Below are positions 9,393-17,472 of a stretch of DNA of 64,000 nt, one piece after another. Numbering within the stretch: position 1 is the stretch's first letter; the number at the start of each line of letters is the position of its first letter. The translations under genes and the position numbers were made by a program. Origin of the DNA: Microbacterium hydrocarbonoxydans (GTDB lineage: Bacteria > Actinomycetota > Actinomycetes > Actinomycetales > Microbacteriaceae); NCBI RefSeq assembly GCF_023715885.1, contig NZ_JAMBOY010000001.1, forward strand, positions 744,001 to 808,000. The letters run 5' to 3'. The notes beneath the pieces are model-generated. The model was not told where the DNA came from, did not search any database, and saw only the letters and a program-made list of their open reading frames with translations.

Positions 9393-9742
9393 GCGACGAG
9401 AAGCCCACCCGCCGCGACATCCTGCGACCCCTGCACCTGCTGGGCATCGCGCTCGCGTGCGGTGTCTTCGCCGCGATCGTGACGCTCGTGTCGACCGGTG
9501 CCTTCACCGCGCGCGTGAACACGGCGATCGCGAACGGCAGCTACGAGGGGCTGACGCCGATCGCACTCGGTCTCGTCGTGGGCGGCGGTGCATTCATCGT
9601 CACGCTGCTGTTCCTGGCGATGCTGATCCTCGTGGTCGACCCCGCCGACGTGACGAAGACCGTCGACCGCCCGGTGCTCTACGACGCCGAGCCCGACGGC
9701 GACGCCGACTCCCAGGGGCCGGCGGAGCGCTCAGGCTCCTGA
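9389..9742 (+). CDS. Small two-helix membrane protein
   Basis: A 117-residue protein with two clear membrane spans (LLGIALACGVFAAIVTLVS and IALGLVVGGGAFIVTLLFLAMLILVV), a charged N terminus and an acidic C-terminal tail. It is coupled by a four-base overlap to the preceding membrane protein. Function unknown; partnership with the upstream gene is inferred from the overlap. Confidence 0.8.
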   Translation: MSDEKPTRRDILRPLHLLGIALACGVFAAIVTLVSTGAFTARVNTAIANGSYEGLTPIALGLVVGGGAFIVTLLFLAMLILVVDPADVTKTVDRPVLYDAEPDGDADSQGPAERSGS

Positions 9743-9806
9743 CCGTTCGTTCGCGAATTCCGCGTGTCATAGGAATATCGCGGGTGTCGGTCGGCTTGTC
9801 CCCAGG

Positions 9807-11228
9807 GTGACAGCATCGATCGACCGCGCCTCCGTCGGACTCCGTTCGGAGCGCGGACCGGTGCTCGGTGCGCTCATGCTGTCGACCGGCCTCATCGCGA
9901 TCGACGCGACGATCCTCGCGACCGCGGTGCCGAGCATCGTGCGCGACCTCGGCAGCTACCAGCAGTTCCCGTGGCTGTTCTCGGTCTATCTGCTCGCTCA
10001 GGCCGTGAGCGTGCCGATCTACTCCCGCTTCGCCGACACCGTCGGACGCAAGCCGATCATCCTGCTCGGGATCGGGCTCTTCCTGCTCGGCTCCCTGCTC
10101 TCCGGCTTCGCGGGGAGCATGACGGCCCTGATCGTGTTCCGCGTCGTGCAGGGTCTCGGAGCCGGAGCGGTCGCGCCCATGTCGATGACCATCGTCGGCG
10201 ACATCTACACGGTCGCCGAACGCGCGAAGGTGCAGGGGTACATCGCGTCGGTCTGGGCGATCTCGTCGGTCGTCGGCCCGGCCCTCGGCGGCATCTTCGC
10301 GCAGCTCGACGCCTGGCGCTGGATCTTCTGGATCAACATCCCGCTCTGTCTGATCGCGGCCTGGATGCTGCTGCAGAAGTACCACGAGGAGAAGCAGACC
10401 CAGCAGCATCGCATCGACTACGCGGGCGCCGCGCTGCTCACGGTCGGTCTCACCGGGCTCATTCTCGGGATGCTCGAGGGCGGCAATGCCTGGGACTGGG
10501 TCTCGTGGCCGAGCGCCGTGTGCTTCGGGCTCGGCGCTGCCGCGCTCGTGGTGTTCGGGCTCGTCGAGCGCCGCGCCGCCGAGCCAATCGTCGACCTGCG
10601 GCTCGCGGCGAGACCTCTCATCTTCACGACCACGATCGTGTCGCTCGGCATCGGCGCTCTCATGACGGGCGTGACGAGCTTCGCGCCCGCCTACCTCGAG
10701 GGGTCTATCGGCATCGCGCCGCTGCTGTCGGGCCTGGCGGTCGCCGCCTTGACGCTGGGCTGGCCGCTCGCCGCCGCGAACGCCGGACGCCTGTACCTGC
10801 GCATCGGATTCCGGCGCACCGCGCTCACCGGCCTCGCGATCACCACGGTCGCCGCGATCGCGCTCGCCGCCGTATCGCCGTGGCCGAATCCGTTCGCGAT
10901 CGCCGGGGTGGCATTCGTTCTCGGCTTCGGGCTCGGCTGGAGTGCCGCGCCGACCCTCATCGCCGCGCAGGCCTCGGTCGGCTGGGGTGAGCGCGGAGCG
11001 GTCACCGGGATGAACGCGTTCGCGCGATCGGCCGGCAGCGCGCTCGGCGTCGCCGTGTTCGGAGCGATCTCGAACGCCGTGATCGCACGGGGAGCAGGAT
11101 CCGACGACCCCGCGACGATCGTGAACGCCTCGTTCTGGGTGTTCGTCGCCGCGGCGATCGTCGCGGTGCTGACTCTCGCCGCGGCGTTCTTCATGCCGCG
11201 CGAACCGGCCGGCGCGCAGTCGGGCTGA
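9807..11228 (+). CDS. MFS transporter, DHA2 (EmrB/QacA) type
   Basis: A 473-residue drug/proton antiporter-like protein with about fourteen membrane helices. Motif A appears as RFADTVGRKPIILLGIGLF after helix 2, and the GLGAGAVAPMSMTIVGDIY and SVVGPALGGIF stretches correspond to motifs B and C of the DHA family. LDAWRWIFWINIPL is the typical EmrB/QacA sequence between helices 5 and 6. The start is GTG at 9807, 64 bases after the preceding membrane-protein gene. Likely an efflux pump; the substrate is unknown. It is convergent with the DivIVA-domain gene, with only 39 bases between stops. Confidence 0.92.
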   Translation: MTASIDRASVGLRSERGPVLGALMLSTGLIAIDATILATAVPSIVRDLGSYQQFPWLFSVYLLAQAVSVPIYSRFADTVGRKPIILLGIGLFLLGSLLSGFAGSMTALIVFRVVQGLGAGAVAPMSMTIVGDIYTVAERAKVQGYIASVWAISSVVGPALGGIFAQLDAWRWIFWINIPLCLIAAWMLLQKYHEEKQTQQHRIDYAGAALLTVGLTGLILGMLEGGNAWDWVSWPSAVCFGLGAAALVVFGLVERRAAEPIVDLRLAARPLIFTTTIVSLGIGALMTGVTSFAPAYLEGSIGIAPLLSGLAVAALTLGWPLAAANAGRLYLRIGFRRTALTGLAITTVAAIALAAVSPWPNPFAIAGVAFVLGFGLGWSAAPTLIAAQASVGWGERGAVTGMNAFARSAGSALGVAVFGAISNAVIARGAGSDDPATIVNASFWVFVAAAIVAVLTLAAAFFMPREPAGAQSG

Positions 11229-11267
11229 TCCGCAGCCGGGGCCTGACGCCGGTGGGTCGCCCCGCGC

Positions 11268-11558
11268 TCAGCCGGCGAGCTCGCGCAGCCGCACCACGAT
11301 GCGGTCGAGCAGGTCGTCGACCGCATCCGCGTCGTAGCCGGGCGTGAAGCCGCGCGGAGACCCGAAGGACGTCGTCGCGACGTCGCCGGCACTCAGACCC
11401 GTCGCGGTCGCGCGCGCCCGCTCCCACGCCTCCAGCGTCGCGCGGCACTCGTTCAGGAAGCGGTCGACGTCCGCGATGTCGTAGCGGGATCCGAGGCGTC
11501 GCACCGGAATCCGTGCGCCCGCGACCTCGGCGGCCGTGAGCCCGCCACTCCCGGTCAT
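11268..11558 (-). CDS. DivIVA domain protein
   Basis: A 96-residue protein built of two short DivIVA-type helices: IPVRRLGSRYDIADVDRFLNECRATLEAWE near the N terminus and FGSPRGFTPGYDADAVDDLLDRIVVRLREL near the C terminus. Both have the Y-D-x-x-D-V-D-x-F/L-L pattern found in the DivI1A domain of Wag31/SepIVA relatives. It is much shorter than Wag31 and lacks the long coiled coil, so it may be an accessory factor in polar growth or division. Its ATG overlaps the purB stop by four bases, placing it last in the LMW-PTP/purB operon. Confidence 0.85.
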   Translation of the reverse strand: MTGSGGLTAAEVAGARIPVRRLGSRYDIADVDRFLNECRATLEAWERARATATGLSAGDVATTSFGSPRGFTPGYDADAVDDLLDRIVVRLRELAG

Positions 11559-12937
11559 CGCGCGAGCTGCTCGGCGATGCCCGTGTACGTCGCGGGGGTC
11601 AGTGCGAGGAGGCGCTGCTTGGCGGCATCCCCGATCTCGAGCGCCTCGACGAACGCGGCGAGGTCCTCCGCGCCGACGCGGTGCCCGCGCGTGAGCTCCT
11701 TGAGCAGGGCGTACGGGTCTTGGATGGTCGAGCGGCCGGCGACGACCTCGGCGCGGATCACGGTCTGGATGGCCTCGGCGAGCACCTCCCAGTTCACATC
11801 GAGGTCGGCCAGCAGCACGTCGCGCGACAGCGAGATCGCGTTGAGTCCGCGGCGCAGGTTGTCGAGCGCGAGCAGCGAGTGCCCGAAGGCGACGCCGATG
11901 TTGCGCTGCGTCGTGGAGTCGGTGAGGTCGCGCTGCAGACGGCTCGTGACGAGGGTCTGACCCAGCGAAGAGAGCAGGGCGCCCGAGATCTCGAGGTTCG
12001 CCTCGGCATTCTCGAACCGGATGGGGTTGATCTTGTGCGGCATGGTCGACGACCCGGTCGCACCGGCGACGGGGATCTGCGCGAAGTAGCCGAGGGAGAT
12101 GTACGTCCAGATGTCGGTCGCGAGGTTGTGCAGGATGCCACCCGCATGCCGCACCCGGTCGTACAGCTCGACCTGCCAGTCGTGCGATTCGATCTGCGTG
12201 GTCAGCAGGTTGAAGCCGAGGCCCAGACCCTCGATGTACTCCCGGGAGATCGTCGGCCAGTCGGCGTCGGGGTCGGCGGCGAGATGCGCCGACCAGGTTC
12301 CGGTCGCACCCGAGAACTTCGCCAGATACTCGGATGCCGCGATCTGGCCCCGCACGCGCTCCAGGCGCCAGGCGAAGACGGCGAGCTCCTTGCCCATGGT
12401 CGACGGCGTCGCGGGCTGGCCGTGCGTGCGCGAGAGCATCGCCGCATCGGCGTGCTCGGCCGCGAGCTCGCGAAGCTTCGCGATCACGGTGTCGAGAGCG
12501 GGCAGCCAGACCTCCTCGACCGCGCGCTTGACGGTGAGTGCGTAGGAGGCCGAGTTGATGTCCTCGCTCGTGCAGGCGAAATGCGTGAGCTCGGCGATGC
12601 GGTCGAGGCCCAGCGTGCTGAGACGATCGCGCACCAGGTACTCGATGGCCTTCACATCATGCTGGGTGACGGCCTCCTTCTCGGCGAGCCAGTCGATCTC
12701 GGCCTGACCGAAGTCGCGGTAGAGGGCGCGGAGGCGCTCCTTGTCGGCATCCGGCAGCGGGCTCGTCTCGAACAGCGAGCGGTCGGTGAGGGCGATCAGC
12801 CACTCGACCTCGACCTCGACCCGAGCGCGGTTGAGTCCCGCCTCAGAGAGGAAGTCGGCCAGCCCGGTGACTGCGCCGCGGTAGCGGCCGTCGAGGGGGC
12901 TGAGAGGCTGCGGGGGGAGCGAGGGCGTGAAAGTCAG
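11555..12937 (-). CDS. purB: Adenylosuccinate lyase (predicted CTG start)
   Basis: Catalyses two fumarate-releasing steps of purine synthesis (SAICAR to AICAR, adenylosuccinate to AMP). The lyase signature GSSTMPHKINPIRFEN is intact, as are the upstream HDVKAIEY and TSEDIN regions and the SRTHGQPATP motif. The N terminus PLSPLDGRY is typical of the short PurB form. No ATG, GTG or TTG lies at the expected position. A perfect AGGAGG sits 6 bases upstream of a CTG, and that CTG overlaps the LMW-PTP stop as CTGA, mimicking the usual ATGA coupling. Starting there gives 460 residues, the usual family length. It is followed with a 4-base overlap by the DivIVA gene. Confidence 0.93.
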   Translation of the reverse strand: MTFTPSLPPQPLSPLDGRYRGAVTGLADFLSEAGLNRARVEVEVEWLIALTDRSLFETSPLPDADKERLRALYRDFGQAEIDWLAEKEAVTQHDVKAIEYLVRDRLSTLGLDRIAELTHFACTSEDINSASYALTVKRAVEEVWLPALDTVIAKLRELAAEHADAAMLSRTHGQPATPSTMGKELAVFAWRLERVRGQIAASEYLAKFSGATGTWSAHLAADPDADWPTISREYIEGLGLGFNLLTTQIESHDWQVELYDRVRHAGGILHNLATDIWTYISLGYFAQIPVAGATGSSTMPHKINPIRFENAEANLEISGALLSSLGQTLVTSRLQRDLTDSTTQRNIGVAFGHSLLALDNLRRGLNAISLSRDVLLADLDVNWEVLAEAIQTVIRAEVVAGRSTIQDPYALLKELTRGHRVGAEDLAAFVEALEIGDAAKQRLLALTPATYTGIAEQLAR

Positions 12938-13473
12938 GGGAGTCCTCCTGATCGGGCCCCGATCCCTCGGGGCGAGCGGGGCTGGCGAAGAGCCGGCTCG
13001 AGCTGGCGGAACAGCCCGCGGGTCGCCGTCTCGATCATACCGAGCACCGAATCGAACATCTCGGGGCCGGCGTAGTACGGGTCGGGCACGTCGAGCGTCG
13101 CTGCTGCGGGGTCGAAGGCGAGCAGCAGCGTGACCTTGCCGTCCTCGTCTTCGTCGCGCGCCCATTCGCGCAGCACGCGCTCGTGGGTGCGGTCGAGTGC
13201 GACGACCAGATCGTTCTCGGCGAACGATGCGTAGGTGAACTGCTTGGCCCGGTGCTGCGACCCGTCGTAGTCGCGGCGCGCGAGGGCGTCGATCGTGCGG
13301 TGGTCGGCGCGCTCGCCGAGGTGCCAGTCGCCGGTGCCGGCGCTGCGCGACACGATGCGGGAGCCGAGACCCTGGCGCTCCGCGAGATCGCGGAAGACGA
13401 CCTCCGCCATCGGGGAGCGGCAGATGTTCCCCGTGCACACGAAGATCACGCGGAAGGGATCTTCGGACGTCAC
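12934..13473 (-). CDS. Low molecular weight protein tyrosine phosphatase
   Basis: A cytoplasmic phosphatase of 179 residues. The P-loop VCTGNICRSP gives the C-x5-R active site (Cys13, Arg19), with the following Ser as expected. The general-acid loop is DVPDPYYAG. The GTG start at 13473 places the P-loop at its usual distance from the N terminus; a longer frame reaches 13545 but would add an atypical extension. Members act on tyrosine- or arginine-phosphorylated proteins or on exopolysaccharide kinases; the substrate is unknown here. The stop overlaps the proposed purB CTG start, making it the first gene of a three-gene coupled operon. Confidence 0.9.
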   Translation of the reverse strand: MTSEDPFRVIFVCTGNICRSPMAEVVFRDLAERQGLGSRIVSRSAGTGDWHLGERADHRTIDALARRDYDGSQHRAKQFTYASFAENDLVVALDRTHERVLREWARDEDEDGKVTLLLAFDPAAATLDVPDPYYAGPEMFDSVLGMIETATRGLFRQLEPALRQPRSPRGIGARSGGLP

Positions 13474-13628
13474 CGGTCCATTCTGCCCCCCGAGGGCTGA
13501 TCGCGCGACGCCGGATGCCGCGACCACCTGTTCTGCACCGCCCATCCTGTCGAGGAGATGCTCACGGAAGCCGGTCGCTGACGCGCACCGTCGACGCGGA
13601 CGTCGCCGGATCGGCGGATGCTGGGGGC

Positions 13629-13889
13629 ATGCTCTCCATCGCTCCCGCCGAAACCCTGACCTCCGATGCGCTGTGGGTGCTGCTGCAGGCGCTCGCCGAG
13701 GTGCGCGTCGCGCGAGACGCCCTCGACGGTGCCGCCGGAGACGTGCTCACGCTGTCGCGCGACGCCGAGTGGCGGTCGGACGGCGTGGCGGCGCTGCGCG
13801 ACACTCTGGGCGACCTCGCGACCCGGACGCGGGTCGCCGCGGCCGACGCGGGGTTGCACGAGACGAGGATCGCGAGCGTGAGCGCATGA
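13629..13889 (+). CDS. Small WXG-like helical protein
   Basis: An 86-residue, mostly helical, Ala-rich protein. A W-R-x-D-G motif (DAEWRSDGVAALRDTL) sits between two predicted helices, reminiscent of WXG100/ESX helical hairpins, although the exact W-x-G is not present. Start ATG at 13629. Its TGA overlaps the start of the alpha/beta hydrolase gene by four bases (ATGA). The pairing of a small helical protein with a large partner is common for secreted effectors and their chaperone-like partners, but no secretion genes are visible here. Confidence 0.65.
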   Translation: MLSIAPAETLTSDALWVLLQALAEVRVARDALDGAAGDVLTLSRDAEWRSDGVAALRDTLGDLATRTRVAAADAGLHETRIASVSA

Positions 13890-15166
13890 GCGGGATAAAC
13901 ATCAGCCACGGCGGAGCGATCTCGGTCGACCCCGACGCGCTGCGGCAACTGGCGCATCGGGTAAATGCCGCGGCGATCGGCCACGACGAGGCGGCGCGGG
14001 TGCTGCGCAGCGCGTACGAGCGGATCGTCGACGCCCCGGGGCTCAGCGCCCTCGTCGACACGGTCGCGCTGTGGGCACTCGGTCAGCGCGCAGCGGTACT
14101 GCACGGGGAATGCGTCGACGCCGCCGCGAGCACCCGGCTGATGGCTGATACCTACGAGTACGTCGAGCTGCTCGTCGAGGCGCGGGCGCGCGGCCTGGGT
14201 GCGGCGGGGGACGAGGCGCGCGCCGGAATGCGGCGGCTCGAAGAGGCCGATGCGCGGATCCCCGACCTGGCCCGCGGCCTGGTCGAGCGGTGGGAGGACG
14301 AGCGGTTCGCCGGACTGGTCACGCAGGTGCCGCTCGGTGGACTCCTCGGCCCCGCCGGCGTCTTCCCGGCTCTGGTCGGCGCCGCGTCGGGGCGCGGCGT
14401 CATCGCGCGCGGTTCCCGGCTGCGCGGGCCGGCGGAACCGGTGACGGTGACACCCGTGAAGACCGCGACGCCGTCAGCGGCTCCCTCGGGTCTCGCGGGT
14501 GCGCTGAATCGGATTCCCGAGAAGCGCGGAGCGCAGGTCGCGGTCGAGAAGTACTCGTTCTCGGAAGGTGTCGCGAAGTACGTGGTGTACGTCAAGGGGA
14601 CTCAGACGTTCGCGCCCGGCGACATGGGAGGTCCCGACCCGTGGGACATGAAGTCGAACTCCCAGCTCTACGTCGGGCAGAACTCCGCCTCGTACGAGGC
14701 GACGCTCGCGGCCGTCGAGGCGGCCGGTGCGGAGCCGGGAGACGAGGTGCGGATCGTCGCGCACTCGCAGGGGGGCATGGTCGCGTCGCACTTCGCGATG
14801 GAGAGCGCCTACGACGTGCCCGTGGTCGTGACCGCAGGAAGCCCCGTCGACCCCACGCTCGAGAGCGACCAGACCCTCGTAGCGCTGGGGTTCACCGACG
14901 ACTCGGTGCGGGCGCTCGCGGGCGGTGGCTCACCGGCGGGGACGGGCTCGCCGGACAGTGTCTTGGTCACCGCGGAACACTCTCCGGGATTCGCGTGGGG
15001 CGACTTCGGCGATCCGCATCTGCTCGCGTCGTACGTCGACCTCGCGGAGGACGCCGACGCCGCGGGTGACCCGCGCATCGAGAGCGTCGAGCGGCTCTGG
15101 GACGAGCTCGACGACGCCGAGGTCATCGAGCGCACCGAGTACCGGGCCGAACGGGTGGCTCCGTGA
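13886..15166 (+). CDS. Alpha/beta-hydrolase fold protein with helical N-terminal domain
   Basis: A 426-residue protein. The first 150 residues are helical and WXG/ESX-like. The C-terminal part has a lipase-like nucleophile elbow, AHSQGGMVASHFA, with the serine at the expected turn. DDSV and the H-L-L of GDPHLLASYVD are candidates for the acid and histidine. There is no signal peptide. The helical-domain-plus-hydrolase layout resembles secreted actinobacterial effectors such as ESX-associated hydrolases; a toxin or remodelling role is inference. It is coupled by a 4-base overlap to the small WXG-like gene upstream. Confidence 0.75.
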   Translation: MSGINISHGGAISVDPDALRQLAHRVNAAAIGHDEAARVLRSAYERIVDAPGLSALVDTVALWALGQRAAVLHGECVDAAASTRLMADTYEYVELLVEARARGLGAAGDEARAGMRRLEEADARIPDLARGLVERWEDERFAGLVTQVPLGGLLGPAGVFPALVGAASGRGVIARGSRLRGPAEPVTVTPVKTATPSAAPSGLAGALNRIPEKRGAQVAVEKYSFSEGVAKYVVYVKGTQTFAPGDMGGPDPWDMKSNSQLYVGQNSASYEATLAAVEAAGAEPGDEVRIVAHSQGGMVASHFAMESAYDVPVVVTAGSPVDPTLESDQTLVALGFTDDSVRALAGGGSPAGTGSPDSVLVTAEHSPGFAWGDFGDPHLLASYVDLAEDADAAGDPRIESVERLWDELDDAEVIERTEYRAERVAP

Positions 15167-15201
15167 GGCCGGCTCGCTCTCTGAGGCCGGTGGGGGCGGA
15201 G

Positions 15202-15606
15202 TCAGTCCCGGCGGGACTTGCGGCGCTGCGGCCGCAGGATGAAGCCGAAGATCCCGTTGATCACCGAGATGATGAGTGCGGCCACCACACCCCACCAGAA
15301 CGAGCCGACCGTGAGGCCCCAGCCGAAGCCGCTCGTGATCCAGGCGGTGAGCCACAGCAGGAAGCCGTTGATCACGAAACCGATGAGCCCGAACGTGATG
15401 ATGTACAGCGGGAACGCGACGATCTTGACGACCGTGCCGATGATCGTGTTCACCAGGGCGAAGATCGCGGCGACAGCCAGCAGGGTCAGCACGAGCTGCA
15501 GCGTCTCTCCCGGAGGGAACGCGGTGATCGTGACCTGCAGCACCGGGATCAGCGTCACGACCCAGAGGGCGAACGCGTTGACGACGACTCGGATGATGAA
15601 GCGCAT
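15202..15606 (-). CDS. Phage holin family (4-TM) membrane protein
   Basis: A 134-residue protein with four membrane helices and a basic C-terminal tail (RPQRRKSRRD). The pattern (VVNAFALWVVTLIPV, then LVNTIIGTVVKIVAFPLYIITFGLIGFVINGFLLWLTAWI, then AALIISVINGIFGFIL) matches the phage_holin_4_2 family (PF04020), which is common as a single chromosomal gene in actinobacteria and is not evidence of a prophage. Function unknown. Confidence 0.85.
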   Translation of the reverse strand: MRFIIRVVVNAFALWVVTLIPVLQVTITAFPPGETLQLVLTLLAVAAIFALVNTIIGTVVKIVAFPLYIITFGLIGFVINGFLLWLTAWITSGFGWGLTVGSFWWGVVAALIISVINGIFGFILRPQRRKSRRD

Positions 15607-15666
15607 GGTCAGGCCAGTCTCGCACGAGCGCCGCGCGAAGTCAGGAGGAAGGAGAGAGGCGGGTGA

Positions 15667-16035
15667 TCACTCACCGGGGCGGATGTGGTCCGCGATGATC
15701 GCCGCGATCTGGTCGAGGTCGACTCTGCTCTGTGCGACATCGAGCACGAAGTCGAAAGCCTCGTCATTCGTGAAAGTCAGCTCGAACCCGTTCATGCGGA
15801 TGAAGATGAAGGTGAGGACGAGTGAGATCCTCTTGTTCCCGTCGAAGAGGGAGTGGTTCTGGCCCAGCGAACTGATGAGCGCCGCTGCCTTCCGCTCGAA
15901 TGTCGGATAGGCGTCCACGCCGAACATTCCCGCTGAGGGCCGCGCCAACGCCGAGAAGAGCAAGCCTTCGTCGCGGACATGCAGACCGAGCTTCGTGATG
16001 ACCGCGAGGGCCTGCTCGGGCTCGATGTATTCCAT
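15667..16035 (-). CDS. Death-on-curing (Doc) family toxin
   Basis: A 122-residue Fic-fold toxin. The motif HSLFDGNKR matches the Doc active site H-x-F-x-x-G-N-K-R, in which Lys replaces the Gly of AMPylating Fic proteins. Doc enzymes phosphorylate elongation factor Tu and arrest translation. EYIEPEQALAVI at the N terminus is also typical. ATG at 16035 is preferred over the GTG directly before it. The antitoxin lies immediately upstream with a short gap containing a repeated ACGCGT sequence, so the two are co-transcribed antitoxin first. Confidence 0.9.
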   Translation of the reverse strand: MEYIEPEQALAVITKLGLHVRDEGLLFSALARPSAGMFGVDAYPTFERKAAALISSLGQNHSLFDGNKRISLVLTFIFIRMNGFELTFTNDEAFDFVLDVAQSRVDLDQIAAIIADHIRPGE

Positions 16036-16049
16036 CACCGTCTACGCGT

Positions 16050-16256
16050 CTACGCGTCTTCGAGTCGCCTGAGGGTGTCGGCGTATCGATTCGCTATCTC
16101 GTCGGCGAGAGACAGTACGCGATCCGTCTTCGACTCACTGTTCGCGAAGCGCGCCACAGCTTCGATGATCACGGCGTGCTTCGACGTGTGTCGCGCACGC
16201 GCGATCTCCTCGAGCTGCGCGTCGAGTTCCGCCGGGAGTCGCAGGTTCATCGCCAT
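16050..16256 (-). CDS. Ribbon-helix-helix antitoxin of the Doc toxin
   Basis: A 68-residue CopG/RHH protein. MNLRLPAELDAQLEEIARARHTSKHAVIIEAVARF is the DNA-binding strand plus two helices; the charged C-terminal tail would bind and neutralise the toxin. Such proteins normally repress their own operon. The partner here is RHH rather than the classical Phd fold, a common pairing in actinobacteria. A second in-frame ATG two codons in (Met3) could also be used. Confidence 0.85.
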   Translation of the reverse strand: MAMNLRLPAELDAQLEEIARARHTSKHAVIIEAVARFANSESKTDRVLSLADEIANRYADTLRRLEDA

Positions 16257-16306
16257 ACCACAATGGTACTAACGCCGTCTCCTGGCTGCCAGAGGCCTGT
16301 GGATTC

Positions 16307-16312
16307 TAGAGT
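16307..16312 (+). promoter_or_regulatory. -10 box for leaderless hisC transcript
   Basis: TAGAGT fits TANNNT and ends six bases before the GTG start at 16319. There is no ribosome binding site in front of that GTG. Both facts fit a leaderless mRNA starting at or next to the GTG. Confidence 0.45.
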
Positions 16313-16318
16313 GGTGCT

Positions 16319-17386
16319 GTGACCGACCCGACCCTCCCGCGCATCCGCCCCGCCATAGCCGCCCTCGCGCCGTACCGACAGGGCAAGCAGGCCGGACCCG
16401 ACGCGTTCAAGCTCTCGAGCAACGAGAACCCCTTCGAGCCGCTCCCGTCGGTCGCCGAGGCTCTGCAGCACACGACGCCGATCAACCGCTACCCCGATGC
16501 GACCGCGCTCCGACTGCGTCAGCGCCTCGGAGCCCGGTACGCCGTCGAGCCCGACCAGGTGCACGTCGCGGCGGGCAGCGTCTCGATCCTGCACCAGCTG
16601 ATCCTGGCCACGGCATCCGTCGGCGACGAGGTCGTCTATGCCTGGCGGTCGTTCGAGGCGTATCCGAGTCTCCCGCTCGTCGCGGGCGCGACCGGCGTGC
16701 AGGTGCCGCTCCTGCCCGACTCGCGTCACGACCTCGATGCGATGGCCGATGCCGTCACCGACCGCACCCGTGCGGTGATCCTCTGCACGCCCAACAACCC
16801 CACCGGTCCGATCATCACGCACGCCGAGTTCACCCGCTTCATCGAGCGGGTCCCGTCCGACGTGCTCGTGATCCTCGACGAGGCGTACGCCGAATTCGTC
16901 ACCGACGAGGACGCGATCGACGGTCTCGCCGAGCGCGTGTTCGAGCAGCACCCGAACGTGGTCGTTCTGCGTACCTTTTCGAAGGCCTACGGTCTCGCCG
17001 GCCTCCGGGTCGGCTACGCGATCGGCAACGAGAAAGTGCTGGACGCGGCGCGCACCACCGGCATCCCGCTGTCCGTCACCTCCGCCGCGGAGAACGCCGC
17101 CATCGCGAGCCTGGATGCCGAGTCCGAGCTGCGGGAGCGCGTCGCCGTGCTCGTCGAGCGCCGCACCCGGCTCATCGACGGGCTGCGGGCCCAGGGGTGG
17201 GACGTCCCGGATTCCCAGGCCAACTTCGTCTGGCTCCCCACGGGCGCCGAGACGGATGCCGCGGCTGCCGCGTTCGCCGAGAACGACCTCGTCGTCCGTC
17301 CGTTCTCGGGCGACGGCATCCGCATCTCGGTGGGCGAGGAGGCGTCGGTCGACCGCGTGCTCGCGGTCGCCGCCATCCTGCGCTGA
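16319..17386 (+). CDS. hisC: Histidinol-phosphate / aromatic aminotransferase
   Basis: A 355-residue class I/II PLP-dependent aminotransferase. The PLP lysine lies in [19 protein letters not shown], and cofactor-binding residues in [10 protein letters not shown] and ILDEAYAEF are intact. The N-terminal [15 protein letters not shown] is the HisC signature. Actinobacterial genomes often have two such genes; the stand-alone one away from the his operon, as here, is frequently called pat (phenylalanine/aromatic aminotransferase). The choice between the two roles cannot be made from sequence alone. It lies directly upstream of the bkd cluster, and amino-acid transamination to 2-oxoacids would fit that context. 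Confidence 0.9.
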   Translation: MTDPTLPRIRPAIAALAPYRQGKQAGPDAFKLSSNENPFEPLPSVAEALQHTTPINRYPDATALRLRQRLGARYAVEPDQVHVAAGSVSILHQLILATASVGDEVVYAWRSFEAYPSLPLVAGATGVQVPLLPDSRHDLDAMADAVTDRTRAVILCTPNNPTGPIITHAEFTRFIERVPSDVLVILDEAYAEFVTDEDAIDGLAERVFEQHPNVVVLRTFSKAYGLAGLRVGYAIGNEKVLDAARTTGIPLSVTSAAENAAIASLDAESELRERVAVLVERRTRLIDGLRAQGWDVPDSQANFVWLPTGAETDAAAAAFAENDLVVRPFSGDGIRISVGEEASVDRVLAVAAILR

Positions 17387-17472
17387 CCGGCCTTTTCTTC
17401 GGATTCCCGGCAGTTACGAGGGTGTCCTAGGTATACGTGACCCGGCATGCGGCCGCGGGTAGCGTGGAGCGC

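Noticed and set aside
15202..15606. Prophage remnant suggested by a holin-like gene
   Set aside because: The PF04020 family is common as a lone chromosomal gene, and no other phage genes are nearby.
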